From the NCBI GenBank assembly GCA_000231825.2, contig JH720340.1:372001-436000 (forward strand): a stretch of 64,000 nt of DNA. The letters are read 5' to 3'. The notes under the pieces are model-generated. The model had not been told where the DNA came from and did no database searches. It worked only from the letters and a program-made list of their open reading frames with translations. How positions within the stretch are numbered: the first letter of the stretch is position 1; the number at the start of each line of letters is the position of its first letter. Shown here piece by piece: positions 25,334 to 37,400 of the stretch. The position numbers and the translations under genes were made by a program. This stretch comes from Tetrahymena elliotti 4EA. Its lineage: Eukaryota; Ciliophora; Oligohymenophorea; Hymenostomatida; Tetrahymenidae.

Positions 25334-26803
25334 ATGGGAAATTTTTTAGGTGTTAGATTGGCCAGGAATCAAAAATATACTAATGAGAACATTGATATTA
25401 TTAATTTTCTTAAGAAGAAAAAAATGAGGGATATTTATGAAACTGTAGAGTTAATCAAAGATTACTATCCAACACATTAAGTATTTACTTAAGATGAATT
25501 CAGTGATGCATTTGGGCTTTTGCTTGAAGAGCGTGCTGAAAAACTCTTTTTGGTGTTAGAAAATCAACATAATCCAGATGGTGCAGTTGATCTTTATGAA
25601 AGTTTGGCTACATGTGTTATTTTATGTGGTGATGAATTTGACTATAAAATTGAATTCATATATTAGCTTTTTGACTTTAATAAAAATGAAACTATTGAAT
25701 AGGATGAATTAGTTTTGAATAATTAGGCCTCTATTAGGGGATTATGTAAAATAGCTTCTTTGCCTCCTCCAACTCTCAAACAAATTGAAGACTATACCCT
25801 TTAGATATTTAAGGATGTAGATTCAGATAAAGGAGGTACAGTTTCATTAGAAGAATATAAAAATTGGATTAAATATAATTGGGAGCTCCAAGATTTCTTT
25901 TTAAAATATGCAAATGTTCAAACATTTGAAAATGCTGAGCGTCGCTGCACTGAATTTAAATTCACTTTTGAGAAACTTTTTAATACTATTGTTGGTAACA
26001 CAGCTGAATTTGTTGAAGCTAATCTTCTAGAGTCCATTCTTTCACAAGAACTTAGATAGACTTAAGATGGTAATTTAGGTGTTCTAATGAATGTACTTAA
26101 GGCTACTTCAAAAGTTGATTGCCCAACTGTTAAAGAAGGTATGATTTACAAAAAATCATACTTAGCTGTCATGAGATCATGGGGAGCATTTGATTCAACA
26201 GATATTAATGGGGACAACAAACTTTAGATTGATGAAATAAAGTATATAAAGTTTACACAATTAAAAAATATTAGAAAATTAATAATTAATATTACCTAAA
26301 ATTGTAGTTATTTTTTTTAATTAAATATATATAAATATAGATATCTGCTATATGCATATGAAGGAGACAAGCCTGATGATAGCAGAATATAATATGAAAT
26401 GGAATAACTAGATAAAGATGAAAGCGGTTATGTAACTAGAAAAGAATGGATAGAATATTTATGTATAGACCCTAATAATGCACAAAAAGCAGCATTTCGT
26501 ACTGACTTGAAAAGTCTCTTTTAGTAATATGACTAAGATAAAAGTGGATACCTAACAAAATAAGAGTTATTATAACTTCTTTAGTAGTAAATGTCCTCCT
26601 ATACTGCTATTTATTAAGCGAAAGGTGGAAAAGACCTTCAAGACTATAAAGGTATGGTAAATTCAATAACAGAGCAAATTATGGAATAAATGGAAGGAAA
26701 GTATCAAACAGGAAGAGTTTCATGGTCATAATTTAAAATATTTATGGAAAAGGCTTATGTTGAAATGGAAAATTTAAAAGAATTTTTAAACACTCTTTTG
26801 TGA
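25334..26803 (+). CDS. Five-EF-hand calcium-binding protein, putative N-myristoylation
   Basis: Exons 25334-26241 and 26341-26803 (99-nt intron GTATATAA...AATATAG) give 456 residues ending at TGA 26801. Five EF-hand loops are visible: DFNKNETIEQDE (from ~114), DVDSDKGGTVSLEE (~161), DINGDNKLQIDE (~290), DKDESGYVTRKE (~327) and DQDKSGYLTKQE (~367). Most keep acidic residues at loop positions 1 and 12 and a central Gly or Asn. The protein starts MGNFLGVR, with Gly2 and a small context compatible with N-myristoylation, so calcium-regulated membrane association is plausible. No kinase or other catalytic domain is present. It may sense Ca2+ in cilia or cortex, but that is inference. The intron is supported by restored phase and loss of the EF-hand pattern without it. 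Confidence 0.9.
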
Positions 26804-27083
26804 TAGGATTGATAGATAAATTCTATATTAAAAAATAAATTCTCATTTAATATTATTTAATTTTATAAATATTTTTGTGTTAAATGATAATTTAATTATT
26901 ATTTTCATTTTTATTATCTATTTATCTAAGTATTATTAAATAATATATTATTATAGATTACCTTTTATTGTTTATTAGGATATTTAATTGTTAATTTATT
27001 ATTTAGCAGTTAGGAATTATTATGTTTATTTTTAATTTGAATTGGCAATAATTTAATTTTTTCAAAATTTTTTATCAAAAACT

Positions 27084-27090
27084 AAAAAAA
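27084..27090 (-). terminator. T7 run, candidate RNA polymerase III terminator
   Basis: On the minus strand a run of seven T follows the conserved GGGCTCA segment by about ten bases, the expected end signal for a Pol III transcript such as MRP or P RNA. In this A/T-rich genome such runs are common, so weight rests on its position. Confidence 0.4.
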
Positions 27091-27523
27091 CAAAATAGAT
27101 TGAGCCCAAAAGATATGAAGATGATTTTTAGGTGATAAATTTTTGACATCAATCCTTTCCTCGGAGCATCAAAAATGCTGCTATAAGTGAATCATGCTAC
27201 CGGTATTAAGTTTTTAAAAAAAGGTGTTTGGTAACACACATTTCGGCCAGTCATCTAACTAAAATCATCATATCAATCAAAGAATTGCAATATTTCAAGA
27301 ACCCAATATTGCAATTAGGCTCACTCAGAAGGTTCAAGATACACAAAGAATTAAAGTAGCGAAAGAATTAGCGCTTTGGCGGACTTAAATTCGAAACCAA
27401 GTTTTTTCAGCAGGTTCCCTTTAAAATGGGCTAGTAACAGTCCTATACCCCTTCTTCAAGCCAATATTAACCGTGCTGAAAGAAGGTTAAGATAAGTAAT
27501 GTGATAGGATGGCCCTTTTTCCC
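27084..27523 (-). ncRNA. Structured RNA gene, probable RNase MRP RNA
   Basis: A ~430-bp island with much higher G+C than its flanks and no TGA-free protein frame of note. On the minus strand: a P3-like hairpin region at 27438-27490 (TTCTT/AAGAA arms); TAGCCC (27433-27428), which pairs with GGGCTCA (27107-27101) as a P4-like long-range helix, the latter matching the conserved CR-V 'GGGCUCA' of RNase P/MRP RNAs; a GAAAA loop (GARAR type) in a small hairpin near 27405; and AAGTCCGCCAAAGCGC (27386-27371), very close to a segment I recall from vertebrate RMRP. A perfect 12-bp hairpin lies at 27283-27316. Minus-strand T7 ends it. RNase MRP processes pre-rRNA in the nucleolus. The class is inferred; RNase P RNA or another Pol III RNA is the alternative. 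Confidence 0.55.
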
Positions 27524-30370
27524 TTAATAAAAAAATATATAGGTAATTAAATAGGTAAAAAAAAAGACATCAAAGACTGCTTAGAAGACAAAGAGACTCA
27601 AAAATAAAATCAAATAACATCAAATTAAAAAGAAAAAAGAAAATAATTTTTAAAGATTGAGATGGCATATTTTTTAAAAGATTGAGCAATCGAGAGGAAA
27701 AACAAATAAAAAATTAAAAAGAAAATCAAATTAAATTAAAACAAACAAACTAAAAAACAGATAGATATTAAAAACTTAAAAAAAAACCCTATTAAATTTA
27801 GATAAAATACTAAAATAAAACATTAAAATACTTAAAATAAAACACCATAACAACAACTTAAAAATAAAAACCTTATTACTATTACAAGCTGAATCATGCT
27901 CTAACAATTGAATTTGATATTAAAGAAACCAAAAGAAATAATAATCCTTAACTGTTTTCAAATGAAAAATCTTTCAATTTAAATAGATAAGAAAAAAGAA
28001 GTTAAGATTAAAATTAAAACTAATTTTTCAACGATAAAAAATATTTCTTGAAAAATAAAAATAAAACAATATTATTTGTTTGAAATTTTTTTAGTTTTTA
28101 AATTATTATCAATTAAAATTGTAAAGATGAATTTTTATTTTTTAAATCATGCTTTTTAGAATAGAATTAAAAATTATTATTATTTAAGATTTACAGAAAA
28201 ATAATTTTACTCAAATTAAAAATATTTTTTTGCATTTAAATTAATTTTATTTTTAAAACATTAATTAGAAGATAATCTAGACTGTTTATTGATATTATAC
28301 TTTTTCAATTTTTTATAAGTGTTTTTATCGTGAAAATAATAAATTTTTTAATATTTTCATGCTTGTAATAATTGAAGTACTTAACTTTTATTATTTCTTT
28401 CTGAAAAAAATTTATTAATTAAAAAACAATGAAATTATCTAAAGATAATAAAATGAATATATATATTTGATTGTAAATATTTTCTTAACGAATTAAGTTT
28501 TTGTTTGTATTTATTTCTTTTATAAATTAAAGTTTATCAAATTTAAAATAAATTCCTTTGTAATTATTATTTTGATTAAGAAAAGCTAATTAAATTAGAA
28601 AAATTGAAGTTTTTCCCAATTAATTTATTTCTGAGATTCTATTTTTTTGTTTATTTGTTTCCCCACTCAATTTAGGTAATTTGAATAAAGAATTAATTAT
28701 CTTTTTTAAAAGAAAATCTAAAAGAAGATACTTTATTGATTACTTCATAATCAAATTTTAGAAAAAAAAATTTGGAAAAATTTTCCACAAATCAAAAAAA
28801 AAGTAGAGTGGAAAATGAAAAATATAAGATAAAAGAAATAATATTCAATTATGAAATAATAAATAAGTTTTTAATACTCCAATCGAATGGATCATACTCC
28901 CTAAGTTTTTAAACAAAAATATACAAAGAATTTCATTTATTGATATTATTGTTCTAATAATTATCTTAAGTTAAATCAAAATGTCATCTGCCAAAAATAA
29001 ATGATGAATGCATTATCTTTATTCGAGGGCTCTTTCTCCTGTCCAATTCTATATTAACATATATAAAAAGTATTTTTTTAATAAAGCTAGCTGAATGAAT
29101 TCAACTATCTTACTTGACGCTCTCTCTCTCTAATAGCTCTTAAAGAAATCAAATTAAAAAAATTTAAATAAAAAAATAAATAATAAATAAATAAAAGAAA
29201 ACGAATAAATAAATTGAACTAAATTAATGAGATAAATAAATAAATAATTAAATAAAAAAACTAAAACAAAAAAAACAAACAAACAAATAATAAATAAAAA
29301 CACAAAAAAAACAACAAAAATAAATTTTAAAATAAAAAAGAGCTCTTTTTTAAAATTAAATAAATTATGAATAATTTTTCAATTTTTCAAAAAAATAATT
29401 AATTTTTAATTTAAAGATTGAAACTTTATTTTAAATTTTTCAATAAAAAGAATCAAAGTCAAACCCACAAATTAAAATCATTTACTAAATTTAAAAATCA
29501 GATAGCCTCAGAATTTTTTAAACTATTTCATTATTTATATTTAGAGTTTATTAAATAAGTAATAAAAAACATCTTTAAAAGAAATAAATACCATTTATCT
29601 GATTTTATTAATTCGTTTTGTTTTGGAAATGATTTTCATATTAAGTAAATTTAATACAAAGATTATATTTAAAATTACATATCCTTACAGAGAAATCTAA
29701 TTGATTTAAAGTGAAAGAAAATATAGTTGAGATTTTAAAACTTAACATTATTATCTGGTAATTGATACAAATTTTTTGCTGAGTGATTTTAAATTTCAAA
29801 ATATTATGTTTCTTCACACTTTTATCACCCAAACTTTATTATTACAATTTGATATTAACAAACTAAATAAATTTGTTTTTTAGGGATAGATGATATAAAT
29901 TAATGAAGAGAATTATTAAATTTTTAATTTTTTAAATAAGGACGATTTCTTTTAAATATGACGGAAAATTATTGGAAGTATTTTAGAAGTCAGTAATTTT
30001 ATAAAATATAGCAATACAAATATAGAGAGAAGAAAATAAGTGGATAAATATATATACTGATTATATAACAACTATTTCAAAATGAAATTTAATATGAAAT
30101 GATTTCAAGATAATAGCACTTAAAATGATTGTTTATTATTATATTAATATATAGTTTAATTGTTAATTGTACTCATTTTCAGGTGAATCAGAAAAAATAT
30201 TCACAGAATAAATTTCACCTGTTTTTTCGAGTCTCTTTAATCCCTTCTAATTCATTTATTTATTTTTCTGTAAAAAGTGAAGTAAATAAATTTATTTGAT
30301 TAGTTGATTAATATTAAATATATTGAGTTGGTATTTAATGGATTTTTATTATAAATGGAATTTTTTTCTT
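27524..30370. other. Long A-rich intergenic region
   Basis: About 2.8 kb. 27540-28070 and 29150-29330 are strikingly A-rich on the plus strand (aaataaataa runs). A slightly more G+C-rich patch at about 29020-29130 has no evident frame or fold. No gene is supported. Confidence 0.55.
27535..27541 (-). promoter_or_regulatory. TATATAT upstream of the structured RNA
   Basis: A TATATAT word lies about 20-25 bases upstream of the inferred 5' end (near 27515) on the minus strand, as in Pol III type 3 promoters (U6, MRP). No proximal sequence element was identified. A/T richness makes chance occurrence likely. Confidence 0.25.
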
Positions 30371-33300
30371 TCATAAATCAACAAATGATTTCTTTATTGT
30401 TTCTATAAATTTTTTAGGGTGAGATTTCACTGAATTTCTTAAGTTTAAATCTTGTTTTGTTTATTATTCAATCATTTAATGATCAAAATTAACATCTGGA
30501 TCATATTATTATTGACCATGCCACTAATCTAGTATAGATTATTTATCTTCTAGAGGTAATAGAAAATGTCTTGAACCGTTTAAGTTAGTACTTGAAAATG
30601 TAGAAAAATTTCTAAAGTCCCTTTTTTTCATACTTATTTCCTATTCATAATCTTAGACATTTGTGTCTGAAGAGCAACAAAATTGTGGAGTAAGAGCCTC
30701 TATAATGCTTGATAAAAAGCTTTTTTAAACCTTTTTCTTTTCTTATTATTGTTTTTTCAGAGAATTCATTTACTATCTTTACAATGTAGCTTATCTAACT
30801 AAGTATTCTTCCCCTGTTTTAGAGTCATCAACATCATATTCCCATCTTCTTTTCTTTGCTTTTAAGTCATAACTTAAGTTAAGATTCTTGATAAATGGGT
30901 TCTTAGTCAATATTTTACTTAAATCTACTACCATTCTAATTATATAATAACATTTTAAATTATTAATTCATTCTTTCAATTATTTCATTTAAAATGTTAA
31001 CATAGATTATTAAATGCTTTATTTATGAGCCATAAATATATTTTATTAACATTTTTATTTTAAATTGGAGTTTAATACTTAAGTTTGTAAAAAAATCAAG
31101 GTAAATAATTGAATAATACCTGTTAGTAATTTTGTAGTTTTAGGAGTTCAAAAGAATCTATTCTTAGTTCATGCTCAAGCCTTTTTTAATAATGTTAACT
31201 ATGTCGTCTTCGTCAGCTGTGAAGATTTAAAATTATGCTTCATGGATAATTGCTAAAGAAATTTAGAAAAGTATTTTCCATCCACTGAAGAGGAAGAGGT
31301 CTATGACTCTGATAAAAAATTATCTAGGAAAATCATAAGCAAATAATGTATTAAACCAAGAAGTAGCAAATAAACCTGTCTGTATATTCTTTTTGTTCAA
31401 AAAATCAGCTACGTGTGGAAAATGTAGCTTTATGAGATTATCTAAAATTTTAACAGCTTATTGCAAACCATTCAAGTCTTCAAAGTAGCAGTCTTTAAAT
31501 CCATAATTTTTTAACATTGAAACACAAATGTAGAAAGATTCCTTTTATTAATTTCAACCTTAAAATTAATTTTATGAATATATTTATTTATTTTACTTCT
31601 TCATCAGCATATAAGAGAAGACTTCCTACTATATAATTTAAACCTTGGCAGTATTCCATGTCTGGAAGACAGAATGAAAGAGCTCTAAGAACCTTTTGTA
31701 ATTTGTAAGTTTTCTCTTTTGTTTTAAACTCTTTGATGTTAGGAAAAGTTCTATCAATATCCTAAACGATTTCTCTCTCACATCTTGGTTCACAAACACT
31801 TAATGTCCTATAATTTTCTGGTGTGAAAGTTTTCTTGAAATCATTAGCTCTTGATATATACACCCAATACTTGGCTCTCATATTTTTTGGTAATAATCCC
31901 TAAATAAAGAAAAAAATAATTTTTTTAAATTATTTTAAATTTAGCTCATTTACTTTAATCATTAAGAATTTCAGCTATTTATTAATTAATCTTCGTTGTC
32001 TTTTTGAGCGGAAAAAGTTATGAGTTCCACATAAACTCAAGCAAGACCCAATGTCTAAGTAAGATATAATCTGCTTAAATGCCAATTAGTTATCATTAAA
32101 GAAATCAAACAAGTTTCTAAAATTAAAAAAAAAAGAATCAATAAATATTCAATTTCACTTACTATTCAAATTGATTAAAATAATTAAAAACTTACATATC
32201 ATAAAAGATTTATGTTTGTTGAATAGAAATGCTGAAATCTTAGGATGTCTAAGTAACCTTTCTGGAATCTAAACTGCAGTTTTTATAAATTCTGGAAACA
32301 GAAATGGGTAATAGAGGAGAAGATGGATAATTTCTATTATCACTGGAATCTTCAAGAGTTAATTGTTCATCAATATTCAGCATTTACTTTTCTCCATATT
32401 CATCATCAAGTTTTCTTAAATTCAAATTCAATTATTATTGAAAGATGTTTCTGTTATTTTATTTTTTTTGATTTGGGCTATAAATATTTGAAGAAAATTT
32501 CTTAAGTTCTTAATCTTGCTTGAAATTTTCAGAAATTTAATTATTAAACTCTTTGTCTGGAGAGGGCTCCGTAGAAATGAAATTATTTTGTAGTATTTGC
32601 TCATTTTGCCTGTTTTGTTTGCTATTGTAAGCTATGTTACTGATCTAATCTTGATCTAATATTCCACCATTATTAGTTCTCCCTGTACTTTCTCCAATTT
32701 CAGTTGTGATATTCAACGAATTTCTTACAAATGAAGATCCGTTAAGTTAATTTTGACTAATATTCAAGTTTTTAGAATCTTAACAGCTATATTTCGATAA
32801 ATTCTAAAGTGTGTCTTATTACTTTTAAAAGCTGCTTCTTAGTATGCGTCTCATCTCACTATCTTTAATAAAAAATTGTCAAAATTATAATAATAACTCT
32901 TTTTTAACTTACTTCCTAGGGATTATGATTCTATTCCTTATTTTGTTTAACCTCGGGAGCTTAGTATCTTTTAATAAGAAGTAGTAGATGCATTGTAAAA
33001 TTTAACCTTTCCATTATTAACTTGATTTGATAAGTCTTATTGTTAATCTTAGTTCATTTTGCGGGATGTTAATGAGCCCAAATTTACCAGCGATGATGAT
33101 ACTGAATAATTACTTTGATAAGGATTCTTGCTTTTTAGATTAATTGAACTACTTTAAAGTACTTTTTAGTTTTGCTATAATTACTAGACTATGTTGTTTT
33201 GACATTAATTATGAGTGTCATGTAATACATTTAATTTAGTACCTCCTTAAGATTTGTTACTAAAATAGTAACTATTTTGATCAGTTTTTTTTTATTCTAT

Positions 33301-33549
33301 GCATTTACTAGACTTTAAGAGAGGAGATTCTTCAAATTAATTTAGTGATGAATCTTAGATATTAATATTTTCTTTGTTTCCTTATATCCTTGAAGGTATT
33401 TTAATTCTAATATATTTTAAAAATAAATTTGAGAGTTCAATAGAAATGGATGTAAATTCTTATTACTTTTGTGGATTTTTCAAGCATATTTTTCTTTATT
33501 CATGCTGCTGAGTTTGCTAAGGCTTTTTTATGCCAAGATTAGAGCTCAT
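30371..33549 (-). CDS. TBC-domain Rab GTPase-activating protein with F-box-like segment
   Basis: Predicted Rab GAP. Six exons: 33549-32913, 32862-32196, 32116-31954, 31899-31597, 31541-31120, 30935-30371; introns of 50, 79, 54, 55 and 184 nt. The sum is exactly 919 codons (918 residues). Residues 1-430 are Ser/Asn/Gln-rich. About 435-485 (FKQIISYLDIGSCLSLCGTH) resemble an F-box helix pair. The TBC domain spans about 490-730: KGLLPKNMRAKYW at its start, the arginine finger in IVQDIDRTFP (R539), the glutamine finger in YCQGLNYIVGSLLL (Q574), then TSWFNTLFAYDFP and RVIDLFLFSGWKILFQ. Both catalytic fingers are intact, so it should stimulate GTP hydrolysis on a Rab. The C-terminus is basic and Gln-rich. 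Rab target and the F-box reading are inference. Confidence 0.92.
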
Positions 33550-34471
33550 TTGATTTATTGGAATAATTAATGAATAAATAGCCTTGTGTTAGTATTTATC
33601 TTTATCTTAATTTACAGCTATTTTAATCTATTGGTTAATTTATTATGATTTTTTTTTTTCAAAAATAAGCACAAACAATTAAATAGTTTTTGTTAGTTTT
33701 TTCAATAAATCTATCAATAGAAAGTAATTAAATTTTTGAATTAAAATCCTAATATACAAAAATCAAATGTTAGGAATAATTCCTACTATTTATGTGATTA
33801 TTTTCAATTTGCATTTCTTTGTTTATTTTCCTATTTGCATTCATCTCATTTTTAGGTTTAAATGAAAAAAAAATCTTTTTCAATATTTGAATAGTGAAAA
33901 CTATGGATATTTCTTATCCTGTTTCAAATGATTTAAACATCAGACCATTCATTATTTAATTTATTAAAAATTTTCAAATTATTTCATATTTGCTAAATAG
34001 GAATAATTCAAAATTAAACTGACTCAATCTTTCAAAAGATTATTTTTAATTAACATATTAAATAAAATAGACTTAACAACATAAGTAAAATTTTCAGCTT
34101 GTTGCTAAATAGTTAAAAAATATTTTAAAGAGAAGTTATTTGAAAAAATAAAAACAATATTTAATTTATTATTTTTTGATAAACTTCTTTTTTAAATAAG
34201 TACTTAAAAATAAAAAGCTAAAAAATTTTATTTTTTAAATAAAAATAACTTCAATTTTGTAGAAAAAAATCTTTGAAGAATTTCAGTGATTATTTTTAAA
34301 AATAATTGTTAATTTAAGACAAAAAAATTATTTTAAATTTTCAATAATAATAAATTAGATTAGTAAAAATATAAAATCAACAAAAACTTAAAAAATATCT
34401 CTTAAAAATAAATATATATATATATTTCTAATAAATACTTATATTATTAATTATTTTACCATCAAAATATA
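33550..34471. other. Intergenic A+T-rich DNA
   Basis: About 0.9 kb between two minus-strand genes, holding the 5' side of the TBC gene and the 3' side of the giant PH-protein gene. A (ta)n run lies near 34415. Nothing else is recognised. Confidence 0.55.
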
Positions 34472-37400
34472 TCATAAAATGCAGTTAAAGATGATTTGAA
34501 GACCTTTGATAAATTGTTCTTTTTCCTGTATTGATTATGCTTAAAGATCTATGGTTCTATCTTCTAAAATGAGAGAAAAAGAACAATCATTATCTGATAA
34601 GTTAGAAGACTTAAATCTTTTGAAATTATCTGTGTTTCTTCCATGCATAATATAATTCTTAAATTTATTTATAGGGAAAATTCTTTTTAATTCAGGAGAT
34701 TTTACTCCTTTCCAACAAAAGAATCTAAAATCACTAGAGAAAAATATTCTTCTGACTTAATAGCTTGAGGAGTTTTAACCATATTTTTTCATAATGTATT
34801 ATTTTTCATCAAAATTTTTTAAAATCTTCAAGAGATTATCTTCTTCTTCAGTTCTCTAACCATATTAAGCCATTTTATATTTGTTATATAGTTAAATCTT
34901 TTGCTTTAAATTTTATTCTTTAATTTAGGAACTATCAAACTCAGCTTGATCTGGTTAATAGTCTTCAATACTGTTAGGTTCATTAAACTATCTAATGTTG
35001 TTTTCTATATCTTGTGACTCTTCACCAATATCTTCATTTTCCCTCTTTTATATATGTTTGTTAAATTTTATTAATTTAATAAAAAAATATTTGTTTACCT
35101 TAATTGTTGAAAATTATCTTTAGTTATTCTAAAAGAACTTTTAACTCAAATCTACTATGTTCTGCTTTAATACCGATTCATGATTTGAAAAACCTGAAAA
35201 GATTTAAAGTTCTTATTTTTCTTTGTTCTCTTCATTTCTTTAACTCATACCTCTACTTTTTTATTTAATTTGTTCACTGTTTTCTTCCATGATTTCTGGC
35301 AAACCTTTTTATCTCTATTTTTCTTCCTTGATCTCCATACGATTCTCTTATTACTCAAATAAATCCTCTTGTCTTTAATTAAAATGAACAGGTGACTACA
35401 TAGTGCTTTCGTAATTATTCACCAAATTTTCAGATTAAATTTCTTCAAATTAAGGAGTGCCTAATTTTTATTTTTATGATGATTACTTATGATTAGCCTC
35501 ACCTTCATTTGAGTAATGTATTGAGTTACATATTTCTCTTTCTTACATTTATTTAGTATAATTTTTCTATGCCATCCTTTAAGTTGAAGGAATATATTCT
35601 TACACAACTTCACGTTTAGAATCAGATTTTGATTCTTCTAATTCTTCTTCTCCATTTCTAGAATTTTAACAACCCATATCTGAGCTCATTACATTGTTAG
35701 GCTAAGGAATATTATTAAACGATGTAGGCTAAGAAATAAGAATTAATTTAGAATTTAAATCCTCAGGATCATCTCTTAATTGATAAATATGAATTATTTT
35801 GTTTTTCAAGATTTCAAGTTAGTTTTTTTAATTGAAATAATCATCATAGCCTTCATATTATTGATTAGATGAATTTAATTATAAAAGAGCAATCTTATTA
35901 TTTAACAAAGGCTTGTTTTTATAGGATAGCTTAAGAAAAATAGTATTTTACCTTAAATTAGTTAAATCAAGTTAATCAATATTAATTTAGCTAACTGGTA
36001 TTTCATCTATTACAGTCTAATCTGCATCTGAAGATTACAACAGAGATGAATTGAACAATAACCTCAGGCATTGATTATTATAATTGTATATTAAAATACA
36101 TTTAGCAAAATTTGATTCATCATTTGGTATCTTGATCTTATTATTAGTTTGTTAATTAATTCTTTAATCTTGCTAAACACCATTTTTTTGATTTTTTTCG
36201 GTTAAATATTCTCTGAATTCTCGGTCTGCAAAGAAAGTTCTTGCTTTGACATTTCCTAAAAAAAAGTAATCTTGATTTTATTGAAGAGAAGTTCTTCTAT
36301 CATTTTATTAGAGTTAACCTAAATTTTAGAATTCGTTTAAATCATTCATTGTTTGAGCTTAAGTTCTTGTATTTGTAGCAATTCTATCAGAAGACTCACT
36401 CTATGAAAGTTAATTCAGTTAATTCTGCTAAATATATTACTTACTATCTTAAAATCTTTTTTCTTTTTAGCTCTATTGAATATTCAAAGCTACTTCAGAT
36501 CCCACACTTGATTAAACAGTTGCATGTCTTTCAATTTTTTTATTAATCACCTCCATATTTGACATACTTTACTTAGAAACAGCTAAATTACTATTACTGT
36601 TTCTTTAGTTATTAGTCTTAACCTAAATATTCTGTTACATACTTTCTTATTATGATTCAATAATTTAATTTTAAATATTTCTAGTGTTCTTTGAATCAAT
36701 TCTTACTTCATTAGATGAAATTTTGTCTTATTAATCTTCATTACTATTTTCTAAACTTTTGTTAGTATTTTAACCTGTTTGATTACCACTACTGTGGTTT
36801 GAATTGATACTATCTATTGCATTATTATTTTAGTTGATATCTAAGATATTTGAAAATTCAAGTTAGAATTATTTTTAATTTTAATGAACTAAAGATGATC
36901 TTTCACTTTCATCAGAATTTTAAATTTATTCTTCAATTATTGGTAAATTATCTTATCTAAGAGATTGATTTTCAAAATCATATTAACCTCTGCTTTAATT
37001 TTAAAAGCCTTATTTTTTTTATGAAGCTCTGATTTAATCTTTTTCTGAAAAAAATGATTCACCTTGATTAACATATGTATGACTCTGATCTATTTAGAAT
37101 TAAGGTAAATAATTCATATTATTATTAGTAGTGCTAAAAAGCATAGAAGGATCTTGATCTTATATTAAAAAGCTTTATGTATCTTATCTTTACTGACTAC
37201 TTATCATAGAATTAATATCTTTTATAATTTAAGGATTATACAAATTATTAAAAGCAACTCTATTTTCTCCCTATCCTTACATAGACTACTCACATTTACC
37301 TTATGAAAGCTTATTTAGATCAGTACCGCAATTATTTGAAACTGAAATTTCTTTATTTTTTGAATTATTTAAAGAGTTATTCATATTTTATGAAATATTT

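Noticed and set aside
29641..29832. Minus-strand 63-residue frame
   Set aside because: Low-complexity A/T sequence with no coding-like composition or splice partners.
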